Positions 11,501 to 22,185 of a DNA stretch of 64,000 bases are shown one piece after another. The DNA is taken from NCBI GenBank assembly GCA_036435485.1, contig CM071601.1, positions 186,656,939-186,720,938 on the forward strand, given 5' to 3'. The DNA comes from Saposhnikovia divaricata. Its lineage: Eukaryota > Streptophyta > Magnoliopsida > Apiales > Apiaceae. Under the pieces are notes generated by a model. The model worked only from the letters and a program-made list of their open reading frames with translations. It had not been told where the DNA came from and ran no database searches. Each line of letters starts with the position of its first letter. Position 1 is the first letter of the stretch. The position numbers and the translations under genes were made by a program.

Positions 11501-12794
11501 GACCAATAGAGAATGTTACCAGGCAACGCTTATCAACTTTGACTGTACTTCCTTTATTGAGCCAATGCAAACTGTAGGGGTGTGGATGAATCTGGGTTGG
11601 TAGATCCAATTTTTCTACCATGTAACTTGAAACGACATTTTCACAACTCCCATTGTCTATGATAACATCACAGATTTTTCCTGCAGAAGTGCAACGAGTG
11701 TGGAAAATATTGCGTCTCAACCAAGGTTCTTCCTTATTAACCATTGTGTTTAGGCTTCGTCGGATTACTAAGGACTCTCCTTGATCAGTAGTAGTAATTT
11801 CTTCATCGTATATTGGATCTGCGTAATATTCTCCTTCAGTGTCTTCTCGAGTATTTTCTTCCTCAGAAACTTCATAGGCTTCTCCTTTGATAATTGTGAT
11901 GGTTCTCCGGTTTGGACAGTTTGAAGCAATGTGACCAAAACCTTGGCATTTAAAGCATTTAATGGCCTTGTTTTTGTTTTCTGTAGAAATGGTTTGAGAA
12001 GAGGGTTGGGTGGAAGAGCTGGCTTGGTTGGTAGGTAGCTTTTGATTGTAAGGTGGTTGGTTTGCTGGAGAGAAATTTCTATTGGTAGATCTTTTGGGTA
12101 GCTGCTTCTCTACTCGCGTAGCAAGACGAATAACATCTTCTAATGACCAATATTGTTGAAGTTCAACACGATCAGCAATATCAGTATTTAATCCTCCGAG
12201 GTATCTGGCAATGGTCTGCTCCTCTTTCTCTTGTATATCACACTGCATCATCAACTTCTCAAATTCTCTTGTGTATTCTTCGACTGATAAATTCTTCTGA
12301 CGAAGATTTTGCAGTTGGATAAACTTGTCTTGGTAGTAGTGAGGAGGAAGAAACATTCGGGTTAATTCCTTTCGCATTTTTTCCCATGTTTTGATCTTGC
12401 TTTTTCCTTCTCGGTCTCGCCTTTTTTTAAGATTTTCCCACCAAATGGAAGCATGTTTCCTTAATTTCACAGCAATAATTTTCACCTTTCTTTCTTCGGG
12501 AATATCCTTATATTCAAACACCCTTTCGACTGTTTGAAGCCAATCGATGAAATCATCTGGTTGAAGTCTTCCTTCAAAGTTAGGAATGTCAACTTTAATG
12601 TCATCATGTCTGACTTGTGGCCTTTGAGGGCGGCGATTTCTATGTGTTGAAGAATCACTGGAATATTCTTCATCTTCTGGTTGACGTTCGTTTAACAAGA
12701 CTTGTTGGGCTTGCAAAGCATCTTGAAGTTCCTAAATTTGTCTCCGCATGTCCGCCATTTCAACGTCTCGTAGAGGTTGTTTTCGTGGAGGCAT
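8589..12794 (-). pseudogene. Gypsy gag-pol polyprotein, one early nonsense codon
   Basis: Encodes Gag, protease, reverse transcriptase, RNase H and integrase in one frame. Visible motifs: zinc knuckle CFKCQGFGHIASNC (about 11913-11960), protease IDNGS (about 11650-11665), RT YFDDIL (about 10608-10620), RNase H CDASHTG (about 10150-10190), an HHCC integrase zinc finger (about 9480-9620) and integrase D-D-E segments MDFILGLP, TSDRD and DGQTEAVNR (9120-9435). The natural start is probably the ATG at 12794; an in-frame TAG at 12732-12734, 20 codons later, breaks it. The remaining 1375 codons are open. The C-terminus stops shortly after NVADLSPY and I see no chromodomain. It could still be made by a downstream start, but the stop makes function doubtful. 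Confidence 0.85.
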
Positions 12795-12865
12795 GTTGAA
12801 AAATAAATTTTTCAGTGAATAGTGCCCGTGAACAGTGCCGTATGAACAGTGTCGTATGAACAGTA

Positions 12866-13083
12866 ACTTTTATTACTCAAATTCAATGTGCCCTACAATG
12901 CTTCTAAACATGCCTATTTATACTAATGCTAGAGGTCCTTACATGCAAATATTGAGGTCCTTAAATGCAAATAAATTATGGTAGGTGGAGTAGGTAGTTA
13001 GGTGGAGTGTAGAATCTTGACTTTGTAATTACCACATGGGTGGCTACTAGAATTGGTGGCTACTAGAATGGTGACTATTGGAA
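12866..13083 (-). repeat. 5' LTR of the short gypsy element
   Basis: A 218-bp direct repeat of 8333-8550. On the minus strand it is followed by a leader containing three to four copies of a 'gaacagtg.cgtat' unit (12818-12865) before the first ATG. Confidence 0.8.
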
Positions 13084-14391
13084 ACGGTTAGTATCGGTCT
13101 TAGCATTTTTCTCTTCGAGTATTCTGTTTCCGAACCCTTAAAATAATTTGGTCAGTAAGCTTTTCGAAAATTACTGGATCCTACTGTTGAACACTATATC
13201 CGTATTGGATGAACTTTACATAATCTTCGCTGTGAATAGGATAAAGTAGCATATAATGACAAGTAGAGAAGTGAAGAAGATATGAGTTGCGAAAACAATA
13301 AGTTTACCTACAGCTTCTCTTTCTTTTAGCATGTATAAAAAGATAAGCTTTTTGCTGTGTGTATGCTAGAAGGGGACTCAAATATAATGATCTCTTATAC
13401 CTGTGCAGCTAATAGAGTACATATGTCAAATGAAAGGGATCAACTTCATCATTTCGGTTGCCACTATAGTACTGTTGCGAATAGATATCATTAAGCTCTT
13501 TTACTATGAAAAACATTAAAGCATACATTGTGCACACTCGATTTGTGGTGAATCGTGTTGATTTGTCTCCTTTAGCCTCAATTACTATTCAAGAGCAAAT
13601 GTTAACACTTCTTTGCAGATGTAAATGGTATTAAGCTTAAAAGGCTTGGACAAGGAACAAATAGAGGGATAAAAGTGTCTAACTAAATCCACAGAATTGT
13701 TGTACAAATATTCATCAGTTCATATTACTTAACTCTGTCAAACAAGGATGAGTCTATTGTCTTAATAAGGATCCTTAAACTTAACAAACATGTAACTTCA
13801 TAGGTAAAAGAAACTAAAGATGTCAAATTTATTATCTTTAATCGCCTGCCATTTTACTTTGGTCGGGGATTCCTGCAACCAGATTAGTCAGTCCTTAACT
13901 TCTTACTTGCCTTAAATATGAAAAGTATTGTTAAAAATGAAATATCATATTTTGCTAAAGGGAATTAATAAGGCGGCCTAGATTTGTGGCTTTGGATTTT
14001 TTTGGTGGCCTTCTCCAACCAAGTCAGTACATAAGGAGTTTCTAGTAGTATAATTATACACATCCGTTGCTAGCTAAATTTACTGTAGCTTTTGGTTTCT
14101 TGACTTCTATTATGATGTTTGTACCACAAGACAACTGTGCATTTTGGTTTTGATTATGTTTTTTTGGTCTATAAATGGGATTGCACTTGTAATGCTTTTG
14201 GGTTTTGAGACAAATCTGTTCTTTCCCGTTGGAAACTTTTTTAGCGGAGTAAAAAATTATGGTCATCCACCCTAGATTAGATAGATTCAGTCGTATACAG
14301 ACTCACTGAGAGGATCCTGCATGCGTCTAGGTAATGTTTTTTTTCTAGCGTTTAAAACAAAAAACCGTTTATCCTTTTTATTGATTATATA
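13084..14391. other. Intergenic or intronic DNA, nothing assigned
   Basis: Moderately AT-rich single-copy-looking sequence. No frame with family resemblance, no inverted or direct repeats that define an element, and no RNA gene. It may be intronic sequence of a decayed host gene ending near 14926. Confidence 0.4.
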
Positions 14392-14425
14392 CTAGCTGTT
14401 CAGCTCGTGCAAGGTACGGACTTGC
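14392..14425 (-). mobile_element. Helitron 3' terminus on the minus strand
   Basis: Read on the minus strand, a degenerate palindrome (CCGTACCTTGCACGAG) is followed by 'ctgaacag' and CTAG (14392-14395), then T. This matches the plant Helitron 3' pattern, with the body extending right from 14396. The 5' end was not located. Confidence 0.45.
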
Positions 14426-14801
14426 TTGTTAAATCATATTGATCTATATCTATATTGCTACGTAATTAGATTGTTTTTACAGTTTCCAGCTGCTTATTAT
14501 GCAAAATAAAATTAGAAATGACTCCAAGAAGATGTTATATTCACATTGTATATCCAATATAAGTAGGTAGAACTTTCAATGTATTCAATCTCCTAAGCAT
14601 TAAGAGTAAATATGTTACAGGAAACATGAGCTTTGTTATTTAAATGTGTTCTATGAAGAACACGGACTGTTTTGAACTTGAATATTAGCAGCTAGCATTG
14701 CTTTGGGATAAATTTGAAGAATTTTTAGGATTGGGAGTGAATGCTCTGAACATAAATATTAGCAGCAGATTTTGTTTACAATAAGTTTGAAAATTTTACA
14801 G

Positions 14802-14926
14802 GAGATACTGGCTCCAGAATTGCTCTACATTCACGAGCACTAGCTTTTCTACAAAGTTTGAAACAACAAAAAGAAGAAATGGCTGTGAGATCTGTATCAA
14901 ATATATCAGGAAGAGAATCACCTTGA
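14802..14926 (+). other. Possible terminal coding exon of a decayed host gene
   Basis: A good splice acceptor (tttgaaaattttacag) precedes a 40-codon frame with normal composition that ends in TGA at 14924-14926. The peptide contains ALAFLQSLKQQKEEMAV, which looks protein-like, but I do not recognise the family. No upstream exon could be linked. It could equally be a chance open stretch. Confidence 0.25.
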
Positions 14927-16047
14927 GGTACGTAAACATTATACGAATGGGAAATCCTTGTTCATCTCATGACCATCTACAACTGTATGATTTTATATAA
15001 GAACAGAATGACAATGAAAATGTTTTCTTCAACATGAATGTACCTGAAAATTGGAATAGAGCATATGTGCATTAGGAACAGAAGGAAAACATACTTGATA
15101 CCAAAGTTCATGGAAAAGCCGAAATAAAAATATAAAAAAGAATTGAATTCATACCTTTTCCCAGAAAGAGCGAGTATCACTTGTTCTATCTAGAGAGCTC
15201 ATATAGTAAAACAATAAAGTATTTTTTAATTGGGGAGTTTTATATAAAAAAGAGTATAGGGATCTTCCTCAACCAACTTCTCAATATATATTAAAGCTCA
15301 ACAATTGACCCTTCATGTAACAAGGCAATTATATTTTATTTACCAAGGTATGTCATTTCTGTTAATCTTATGCTTACATTTTACACAACGCTTATGCTAA
15401 TAAATCTAGGTTTTCAATTTTGAAACGTAAAGTAAGGTACTTTTACATGAATTCTTGAAGTCCTATTTCATGTTTTTTATGTATCTTGTTGGTCACTTAT
15501 TCATGGCCTAGAATTTGTTCATATAGGTTTTTTAGTTGTTGTGCAACATCTTTGTAGCCCTTGGAGTTTCTGAATGTACATATACGTGTGTGCTAACTTA
15601 GTTTTGTTTTGATGTACAAGTGATTTTATGAATGTATGTAAATATTTGCGATATTAATTAGTCTTCAATAGTTTATCGAAGATTTGAGCTTGGGTTTGAA
15701 TTATTAATGCTAAATGAGTTTTTGCTCGTCGGAGGTTTAATTCAACTTCCCAAGTTAAGATGGATATCAAACATTGAACATTTAGTGTAGATAATAGTTT
15801 TTAAGAGTCTAGAAGTAATGTATTCGAATATTGAATGTTGTGACGTGGTAATTGAATTTGTTTCAGTTTATGTTAGATATAGGGAGGAATTTTGAAAGAT
15901 TAGTTTGTTTTTTTTTGTTGAGGCGAGGCGTAATATAGTTCCATGCGTAAAGCGAGAAGCACATGGAACTTACTATTGTTAATGCTGAGAGTCTGAGACA
16001 ATCATGTAATGTGAAATACTGTCTTCTCGGGTTCCCAAATCTGATTT
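14927..16047. other. Intergenic DNA, nothing assigned
   Basis: No gene or defined element. 'tctcaatatatattaaagc' near 15280 resembles a Helitron 5' end but has no matching 3' end before the Tat-type element, so it is not called. Confidence 0.4.
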
Positions 16048-16052
16048 CACTC

Positions 16053-16510
16053 TGATGGACTACAGATATTCTAGCTCTGATCCGTAGCGATCATCAGAAG
16101 ATTTAGATGGTGGTGTGTATGTGTGTGTGTGTCTTCTTTTGTAACCCTCTTTCCGTTGGTCTTTCCCTTCTATATATAGCCCATTTATTGGCCACGTGTC
16201 TCCTTTCCGTTCGTCCGTTATGCTCCCGTCGTTGATCTCATGGTAGTAGGATAGCCAATGAGCTGGAGCTGTCAGGCCAGCTGTTCGTTTGGTAGGGGTA
16301 GAGTAGATGACGGGGCGAAGCTAAGGGGTTATGCGTCGGGACAGGTGGATAAAGGTAGGACACATGTCTGAGGACTCGCCCTTGGGATCTACGCCCATAT
16401 GGTCGACCTTAAACCGTAGCGCCGTAGGGGCGCTACGGTTGTAGCTGGCCTGGGGTGTCGTTCTCTTGGCTTCGGCCTAAGCCGTAGGGCTGGGGTTATT
16501 TTGTCCATCA
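16053..16510 (-). repeat. 3' LTR of the Tat-type element
   Basis: A 458-bp repeat identical to 27883-28340. On the minus strand it contains a TATATATA box (16171-16178) and a perfect 12-bp stem hairpin (16412-16423/16429-16440). A short (GT)n tract sits at about 16112-16132. Confidence 0.95.
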
Positions 16511-16525
16511 TTTGCCCCACGAGAG
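16511..16525 (-). promoter_or_regulatory. Polypurine tract before the 3' LTR
   Basis: On the minus strand CGTGGGGCAAA directly abuts the TGATGG start of the 3' LTR. It is short but in the only position where plus-strand DNA synthesis of the element could be primed. Confidence 0.6.
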
Positions 16526-16770
16526 ATAGGGTTTTCTTTAGGAAACCGTTTTCTCTCGTTGAGCTCTGTTTCTTAGTCGGAAAAGGCGGGAAAAAATTTC
16601 TTCCACGTAATGGCAACGTGGGGGACCCACGGCCGAATGCGGTTATCGAAGTAATGGTGGACCCCTACTTTTGTTTCAGCTTTTCCTAGAAAACAGGGTC
16701 CGTTTGATTTATTGGGTAGTTATACACATCGTGGGTTATTTCTATACACGTGTCTAACCCAATTTTTACA

Positions 16771-17082
16771 TATAAATCTCTTCACATCTTTCTAACTTCT
16801 CTTCATCCCATTCTCTTAAGTGACCAAGTTGTCCGAAAAGACATCACGAGGAGTGCTTAGCAAGAGCGAACACAGGTGCGCCCTTTATTTCTTCACTTTC
16901 TTTCTTCAATATATATGCATTTCTCCTTGTTTCAGTAGTATAGAGGGGGAAAGGATTCGGTTGTCACTTTCGATTTGGGTTTGCGATTTTTTTTTTCTTT
17001 GGGGATTCTTTAGACTGAGTAATCGTTAGATTAAGGTTTTTAGTGATTCCCATTTCTGTGATTCTTCTTGTTTAGTGAGGAG
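16771..17082 (+). promoter_or_regulatory. Probable promoter and 5' UTR of the antisense gene
   Basis: TATAAAT at 16771-16777 precedes a C/T-rich leader starting near 16800. A possible 5' UTR intron runs from CACAG|GTGCG (16876) to TTGTTTAG (17075), placing a short spliced leader before the ATG at 17083. Position outside the LTR suggests transcription independent of the LTR promoter. Inference from motifs only. Confidence 0.45.
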
Positions 17083-19891
17083 ATGACCAAGAGAAAGAGA
17101 GACACGGGTATCCAGGAGGATGAGAGCGCTACAGATTCAGACAATGAGCAGTTATCTGGATCTGGGAACATAGGGGGTTTTGGGAGCTGGACTGAAACTT
17201 CCAACCCAAGTGAGGGGTCTTCCACGGAGGGCAGTTCGGATAAACCTCTGGCATGGAGGATCCCTGTTGGGAAGTCGGTTGTCGTTCAGAAGAACCCTAG
17301 GGAGGTTATGGCGATAGGGGGTATGAAAAAGGGATTTCTGAATAAGGGAAAGTCGCCTAAGGGGAAGGAGAAGGTAACCAAGGGTGCCGAGACACCACAA
17401 GCGGGAAAGGGGTCTTTAGTGGGTATTGCTAAGGATAAGGGTAAGAAGAAGATAGTTAAAGAGCTCAGGATTCCCACTAGAAGTTGTCTCGGCTCGGAAA
17501 AGGGATGGCTGGACACTACAGATAAGTTTGTGAACACCCCTCCGGACTTTGATAGGAAACTCTATTTCAAGGTCTATGGGAGAGGATGTTATCACAGAGC
17601 AGGGGAGGCGAAAATCCCTGACGACATTCTTAAGAGGGAGCTGGGGAATTTGGAATACATTAACAAACGGTGCACCTTTGATAGGGACTATTTGTGGGCG
17701 GTGAGGTATGCTTTTCAGATTCCCGAGGAGTATGAGATAAAGATGCCGGAGGAGGGTGAATTTATATACCATCGAGGAGGTGATCTATGGGTGGGGATTC
17801 CTTTAGAGCATTTCAGGGCAGGACTGCGGTTGCCGATGCACAGATTCTTTCATACTCTCCTGAAAGATTTGAGGTTGGGTCTGGGTCAATTGGGCCCTAA
17901 TTCTATTAGGAAAATTTGTGCCTTCATTGCTAGATGTACGGAGTTGGGGAGGGAACCTACCCTCTCCTTGTTTTGGTCTCTACATAAGTTGCAAGCTTCC
18001 CGGACATACGTTCCCCTGTTCGAGCTTCATTGGAAAGAGGGCAAGGCCTTAGGGGGATCGTTGGTGGAGGGTCCTTCTACCAACAAGGGCTGGCACGGGG
18101 AGTTTGTTTTTGTCCGAGGGGGGGATTTGGGGTATCTCCCGGAGTATCGTAAGAATGATGGGGTCACAGGGGCTGTCCGAAGGGTCGAACACTTGCAACC
18201 TGAAGAAATGGGGGAAGCCATAAAATTTGCAGGGGAAAAGGCTGAGGGTTTGTGGAAAGACAAGACTTTCTTTAATGTTTCTTTCTTGATTGAGCATAAT
18301 CGTGAGGATCTAACTGGCTTTGTTCTTTTGTTATCCGTTGAACACGATTTAGGGATTCACTTATGAATTTCTTTTGAATTATTCTTTGGTGTTTTGCTTT
18401 TGTCGATTATTTTCTGACTTTATCTGATTAAACTTTTCTTTCTTATTTCTTCTTAGTTCTGCTGGAGGACCTTCCTATTCGCCCAGGCATGAATAAGAGT
18501 CGGATTCTTTTCTTAGCTCAAAAACGGGCCTTAGCGAAGAACAGTGAAAGTAAACAGAGTGAAGGGGACAGTACTCAAGTGGCTGAAGCGTCCGTAGGGA
18601 ACGTTGGTGTTGCCGTGGATTCGAACGTTCAAGCGGAGGCTACGGTTACTGTGCCAGTGACCAAGTCTGGAAAGAGGGGTTCAGAGTCGGGCCAACTGGT
18701 ATTAAGAAAGAAACAGAAGGTTAGTGGGGCTGGGCTTGATTCCAGAGACGGTCCCGACAGCGACAGTGAGGTTGAGGAAGTCCTACCTACGCACATCCGA
18801 GAATCTAGGGGGATTCCTTTAGAATTGGTAGCAGGCGCTTCTGGATCAGGGCAACCCGAAGGGGTGAAACGCGTCCCTCCCATCGGAGGGGTCGAAGGGT
18901 ACACTATGATCCGCTTCCGGACCGGTGAAGGATGGCTTGGCGAAGAGGTCCAAGGAAAAGGTCCTTTGGGGGCCCTTGATGCCTTCTCTTTGTCTCCAGA
19001 CAAAGCTCGGTTGGTAAGGATGAACGATGAAGAGGTGTTGGGGAACGCAAAGGAAATGTTGGGGAAGGTAAGGTTTCTTTTTGGACTTCTTCGTTTGATC
19101 CTTTTCGTTTCTTCTTATTCAGTTTTGTCGGTATTGTTATGATGACTTCTTCATCTGTTTTCCAGTTTGGAAGTTATTTCATGGATGCGATGGAGAGGAT
19201 GCTCTACAATAAGCGTCAAGCGAGTTTAGAGTCTGAGAAGGCAGCCTTGGAGAGGAAGGCTAAGACAGAGGCTTGGGGAACGGCTGAAAAGGTTAAGACC
19301 CAGCTGAATGGTGTGAGCCAGGAATTAAAAAGTGAGAAAAAAGCTCGTGGCGAGGTCGTTAAACAGTTGGCCGAAGCTCAAAGTCATCTGAAGACGGAGA
19401 GGGGGACGAGTGCTAATCTGCGATCCGAAATTGATTCGCTGAAGAAAGCTCTCATGAATAAGGAAACGGCTCTAAGTGAGATGTCTAAAACCTTGGAGAA
19501 GGTGGAGCAAGAGGCTTGCATTACCTACGATGATTGCGTGAAAAGGTATAAGGAATCAGCCGCTTTCAGAGAAGACGTAGAAGTTGAAGCGGGGATTTAT
19601 CACGAGATGGGTTTTAATGATTGTCTGGGTTTTGTTGGCGTGGGGAATGCCATTGATCTCAAGGTGCATTCTGTCGAGTGTTTTCGGGAGGCGGAGTTGG
19701 CCAAAGTCCAAGAAACTCGAGAAGGGGATGACGGGGCCAAAGTCCAAGAAACTCGAGAGGGGAATGACGGGGATACCGTAGCGGTAGCCATGGGGGCTGA
19801 GAAGAATACGGTTGAAGCTGGTGGGGATGGACAACCTGTTGAAGAACCTAGGGTTGATCCCGAGAAGATGGATGATGTTGCAGCCGTCTAG
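17083..19891 (+). CDS. Antisense accessory gene of the Tat element (three exons, 'putative gypsy type transposon' domain)
   Basis: Plus-strand gene opposite to gag-pol. Inferred exons 17083-18301, 18457-19067 and 19166-19891 join in frame to 851 codons. Donors C|GTGAGG (18302) and G|GTAAGG (19068) and acceptors TTCTTAG (18456) and TTTCCAG (19165) are strong. I see an N-terminal basic KRKR stretch (possible nuclear signal), a Lys-rich linker, then about residues 235-285 with GIPLEHFRAGLRLPMHRFF, characteristic of the plant Transposase_28/'putative gypsy type transposon' family, then acidic and Gly/Pro linkers. Exon 3 begins with a heptad-like Glu/Lys coiled coil (about residues 620-730) and has a 12-residue KVQETREG duplication. 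The molecular function of this family is unknown; a role in regulating or moving the element is inference. Confidence 0.85.
18302..18456 (+). other. Intron 1 of the antisense gene
   Basis: 155 bp, GTGAGG donor and a pyrimidine-rich CTTATTTCTTCTTAG acceptor. Joining restores the frame (phase 1) across a region where the unspliced exon 1 frame runs to a stop at 18364-18366. Confidence 0.75.
19068..19165 (+). other. Intron 2 of the antisense gene
   Basis: 98 bp, GTAAGG donor, TTTTCCAG acceptor, phase 0. T-rich throughout, typical of plant introns. Unspliced exon 2 runs to a stop just downstream (19140-19142). Confidence 0.75.
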
Positions 19892-20359
19892 GTGGCGGTC
19901 TTATGCTTACGATGTTTTGTTTTGAAGTATTTTTCTTTATTATCTCACTGTAAGCCTAAAGGGCGTAACTTTGAAATTTTTATTTTGTGGATTAGTCCTT
20001 TTTATGCTAATTCTTGCTTTTTCTGCGGGTTCCTCATTTTTTGCACTTAATTTTATGATGGATGATTGGGGGTTTTGCCTTCCCCAAACAGTATGCATCC
20101 TTTAGGTTGCATGGTGATCCTGTTTGTGACATGGGTCGTAGATGTTGATGAAACCCTGGGTGTAAAGAGTGTCTATTTGAATAGTGCTTGTTAGCCGTAG
20201 CCTTGCATCTTTCTTGTTTTTTGGGTTTGGTAATTCTGACGGTCAAGTCTTGGGTCTCCGCACTTTGACTTTGGTTTTAATGCTGTTGCAGGTTTCCAAG
20301 GGTCATGAGGAGTATGAAACGTTTGGTCTTTTGACCCGTTTCATAACTCCTTTTTCACT

Positions 20360-20367
20360 TATAAATA
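20360..20367 (+). promoter_or_regulatory. TATA box of the second antisense ORF
   Basis: TATAAATA, followed about 30 bp later by a pyrimidine-rich stretch and about 70 bp later by the ATG at 20435. A plausible independent plant promoter. Confidence 0.5.
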
Positions 20368-20434
20368 TCACCCTTTGTTTATTAGCATCTTCACCCTTTT
20401 CTCCTGAATCATAATTTTCTTTCTCTTCTTTTAC

Positions 20435-20680
20435 ATGGATCCCAAAAATTTGATCTATCTCTGGGAGGAGAATAAAGTGATCGTGGACGGGCTTGTTTTC
20501 GATGGGCCAGAATCTGTAGCTGACTTTCCAGAGATCTTCCGTAAGATCGAGGAGGCGTTGGCGAAGCGAAAAGAAGCCCAGGAGGAAGCTCAGAAGATGG
20601 CGGAGAAGAAGAAAAAGGATGGTGATAACGGGGGTGGAGATGCAGGTTCCTCTTCCAGCTCTATTGCACAGGTTGCATAG
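20435..20680 (+). CDS. Second antisense ORF of the Tat element (81 aa, acidic/basic tail)
   Basis: ATG at 20435 opens an 81-codon frame. The N-terminal half (NLIYLWEENKVIVDGLVFDG) is globular-looking; then comes a charged helix rich in Glu/Lys/Ala (about residues 33-65) and a Gly/Ser tail. TATAAATA at 20360-20367 sits 68-75 bp upstream, followed by a C/T-rich leader, so it likely has its own promoter rather than being a fourth exon of the neighbour, whose stop is at 19891. I do not recognise a family and no function is claimed. Confidence 0.6.
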   Translation: MDPKNLIYLWEENKVIVDGLVFDGPESVADFPEIFRKIEEALAKRKEAQEEAQKMAEKKKKDGDNGGGDAGSSSSSIAQVA

Positions 20681-20689
20681 CTGGTTGGA

Positions 20690-22185
20690 GTTGGAGGGGG
20701 AATTTTTATGTTTTTATTTTGAAAAAATTTGTATTTTGTTTTCTTAATTATGAATGGATAATGGTTCGGTTTCCTTTTACTTTTTGCCTTTCTTTCTGTT
20801 GGTTTATTTTGCATTGTTCCTGGCCTGGAGAAGGTCAGTTAACACATAGTTTAACAATTGTATTAACTGTATGATTGATCCTAAGCACACAGTTAATTCG
20901 ATCATGTTCTACTATAATTTTGTCTGAAACTTCATTATGAGGGAAATGAATGAGTGGGTTATACTAGTAATCGATGATGTAGGTAATTGGATGTAAACAT
21001 AGGTTGTCATAATCGAAGCGAATATCCTGGCTGTTTGCACCTTAGCTATGTGGCCGTAGCTGTTTGAATACCTTCGGATGAAGAGTTGTTTGCGAAATGA
21101 TATTACATAAAAAGAATTAAAATTATGCAAAATTCAATACGTAATGGTCATATTTGTAGACTTTTGAATGAAAAGGGTTAAAACACGGCTAGGGCCGTAG
21201 CCGAAGGCCTTTAAATTCTATAAATGGGCATGCTAAGTCATGCGTTGATCCTCGTTTTAGTTTTTTCTGAAAACCATATAGAATTTGGGTGAATCATTTA
21301 TCGAACATACAAAATCCGGATAATTTAACCAATGCAGAATCCGGACAATATAATCAAAGTTCTACATTCGAGTTTTTTAATTAATATGGGTAGGGTTTTT
21401 CCCGTTTGAATAAAAGGGCTAAAACACATCCTTTTATGAGGAGGGCATGGTTAGAGCCGTAGCCGAAGGCCTTTAAATTCTGTAGCCCTGTAGGGATCAT
21501 AGTTGAACCGCCAGTTATGCATGAGTATAACCTTTCAGGAAAATGTAGATATCGTAAGTCATTCGTTCATTTTTCAGTGTTTTTTCTCCAGAGGAAGAAA
21601 GGGAGTCTAGATAGTATAATAATTTTTAGAACAAGATTCAGATGACATGAACAAAGTCGAATCCGGACAATATAATCAAATATTCGTTTAGATATTAGTT
21701 TGAGCGATAAGCCTTTTCCTGTCTGACCAGGGAACCAATTCATGCCGCAGTTTCTTAGGAACTACATATGTTGGCTTAAGAATGAAAAGGTGTTGTACCA
21801 GAATCTATTCATGCCGTAGCCTAAATAGGGCTACATATGTTGGCCCATTAATGAACAGATTGCCCCATCTATGCCTTTAGTCCCGTTCGAACTAATCATA
21901 TTGGCTATTTGAATAGGGGGCTATAGATATCCTCAAATACATAGGCATGGCCTCATAGGTATAAGGCTTTGGTCTCGGGAGACAGAGAAATATTTGACAG
22001 ATATGATACAACATAGCCAAATTAAACGATATAATAATTTAAACGAGTATCAAAAACGTACACACTGTGATAATTTATACATATAATAATTCCGTACACA
22101 TCAAAACAAGATAAGTAACTTTTAAGTTACTGCTAGTGGGTCCTTTTACAGCAAAAGCATATGGTAGATGGGGTAGAAACAGTAC
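20690..22185. repeat. Non-coding spacer with degenerate repeats between pol and the antisense genes
   Basis: No gene. Imperfect pairs recur: 'gccgtagccgaaggccttt' at about 21195 and 21457; 'atccggacaatataatcaaa' at about 21337 and 21663; 'acatatgttggc' with a preceding 'tcatgccg.ag' at about 21741 and 21809. The GCCGTAG core also occurs in the LTR hairpin, so the spacer and LTR share a motif. Confidence 0.6.

Larger units (their letters stand above)
8333..13083 (-). mobile_element. Ty3/gypsy LTR retrotransposon, short type
   Basis: Two direct repeats of exactly 218 bp (8333-8550 and 12866-13083) flank one long minus-strand gag-pol frame. On the minus strand the 5' LTR is the right copy. A purine-rich GGGGAG tract lies just outside the left LTR (about 8555-8562), as expected for a polypurine tract. 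Total length is 4751 bp, short for plant gypsy elements and like Reina-type elements, but the lineage is an inference. LTR ends are not TG...CA, and no target duplication or clear primer-binding site was found. The leader between LTR and ATG is only about 70 bp. Confidence 0.85.

Noticed and set aside
15280..15350. Helitron 5'-end-like TCTCAATATATATTAAAGC
   Set aside because: No hairpin-CTAG 3' end on the same strand before the Tat-type element at 16053.
17152..18297. Minus-strand frames of 78-124 codons opposite the antisense gene
   Set aside because: Shadows of exon 1; they lack motifs and lie outside the element's pol.
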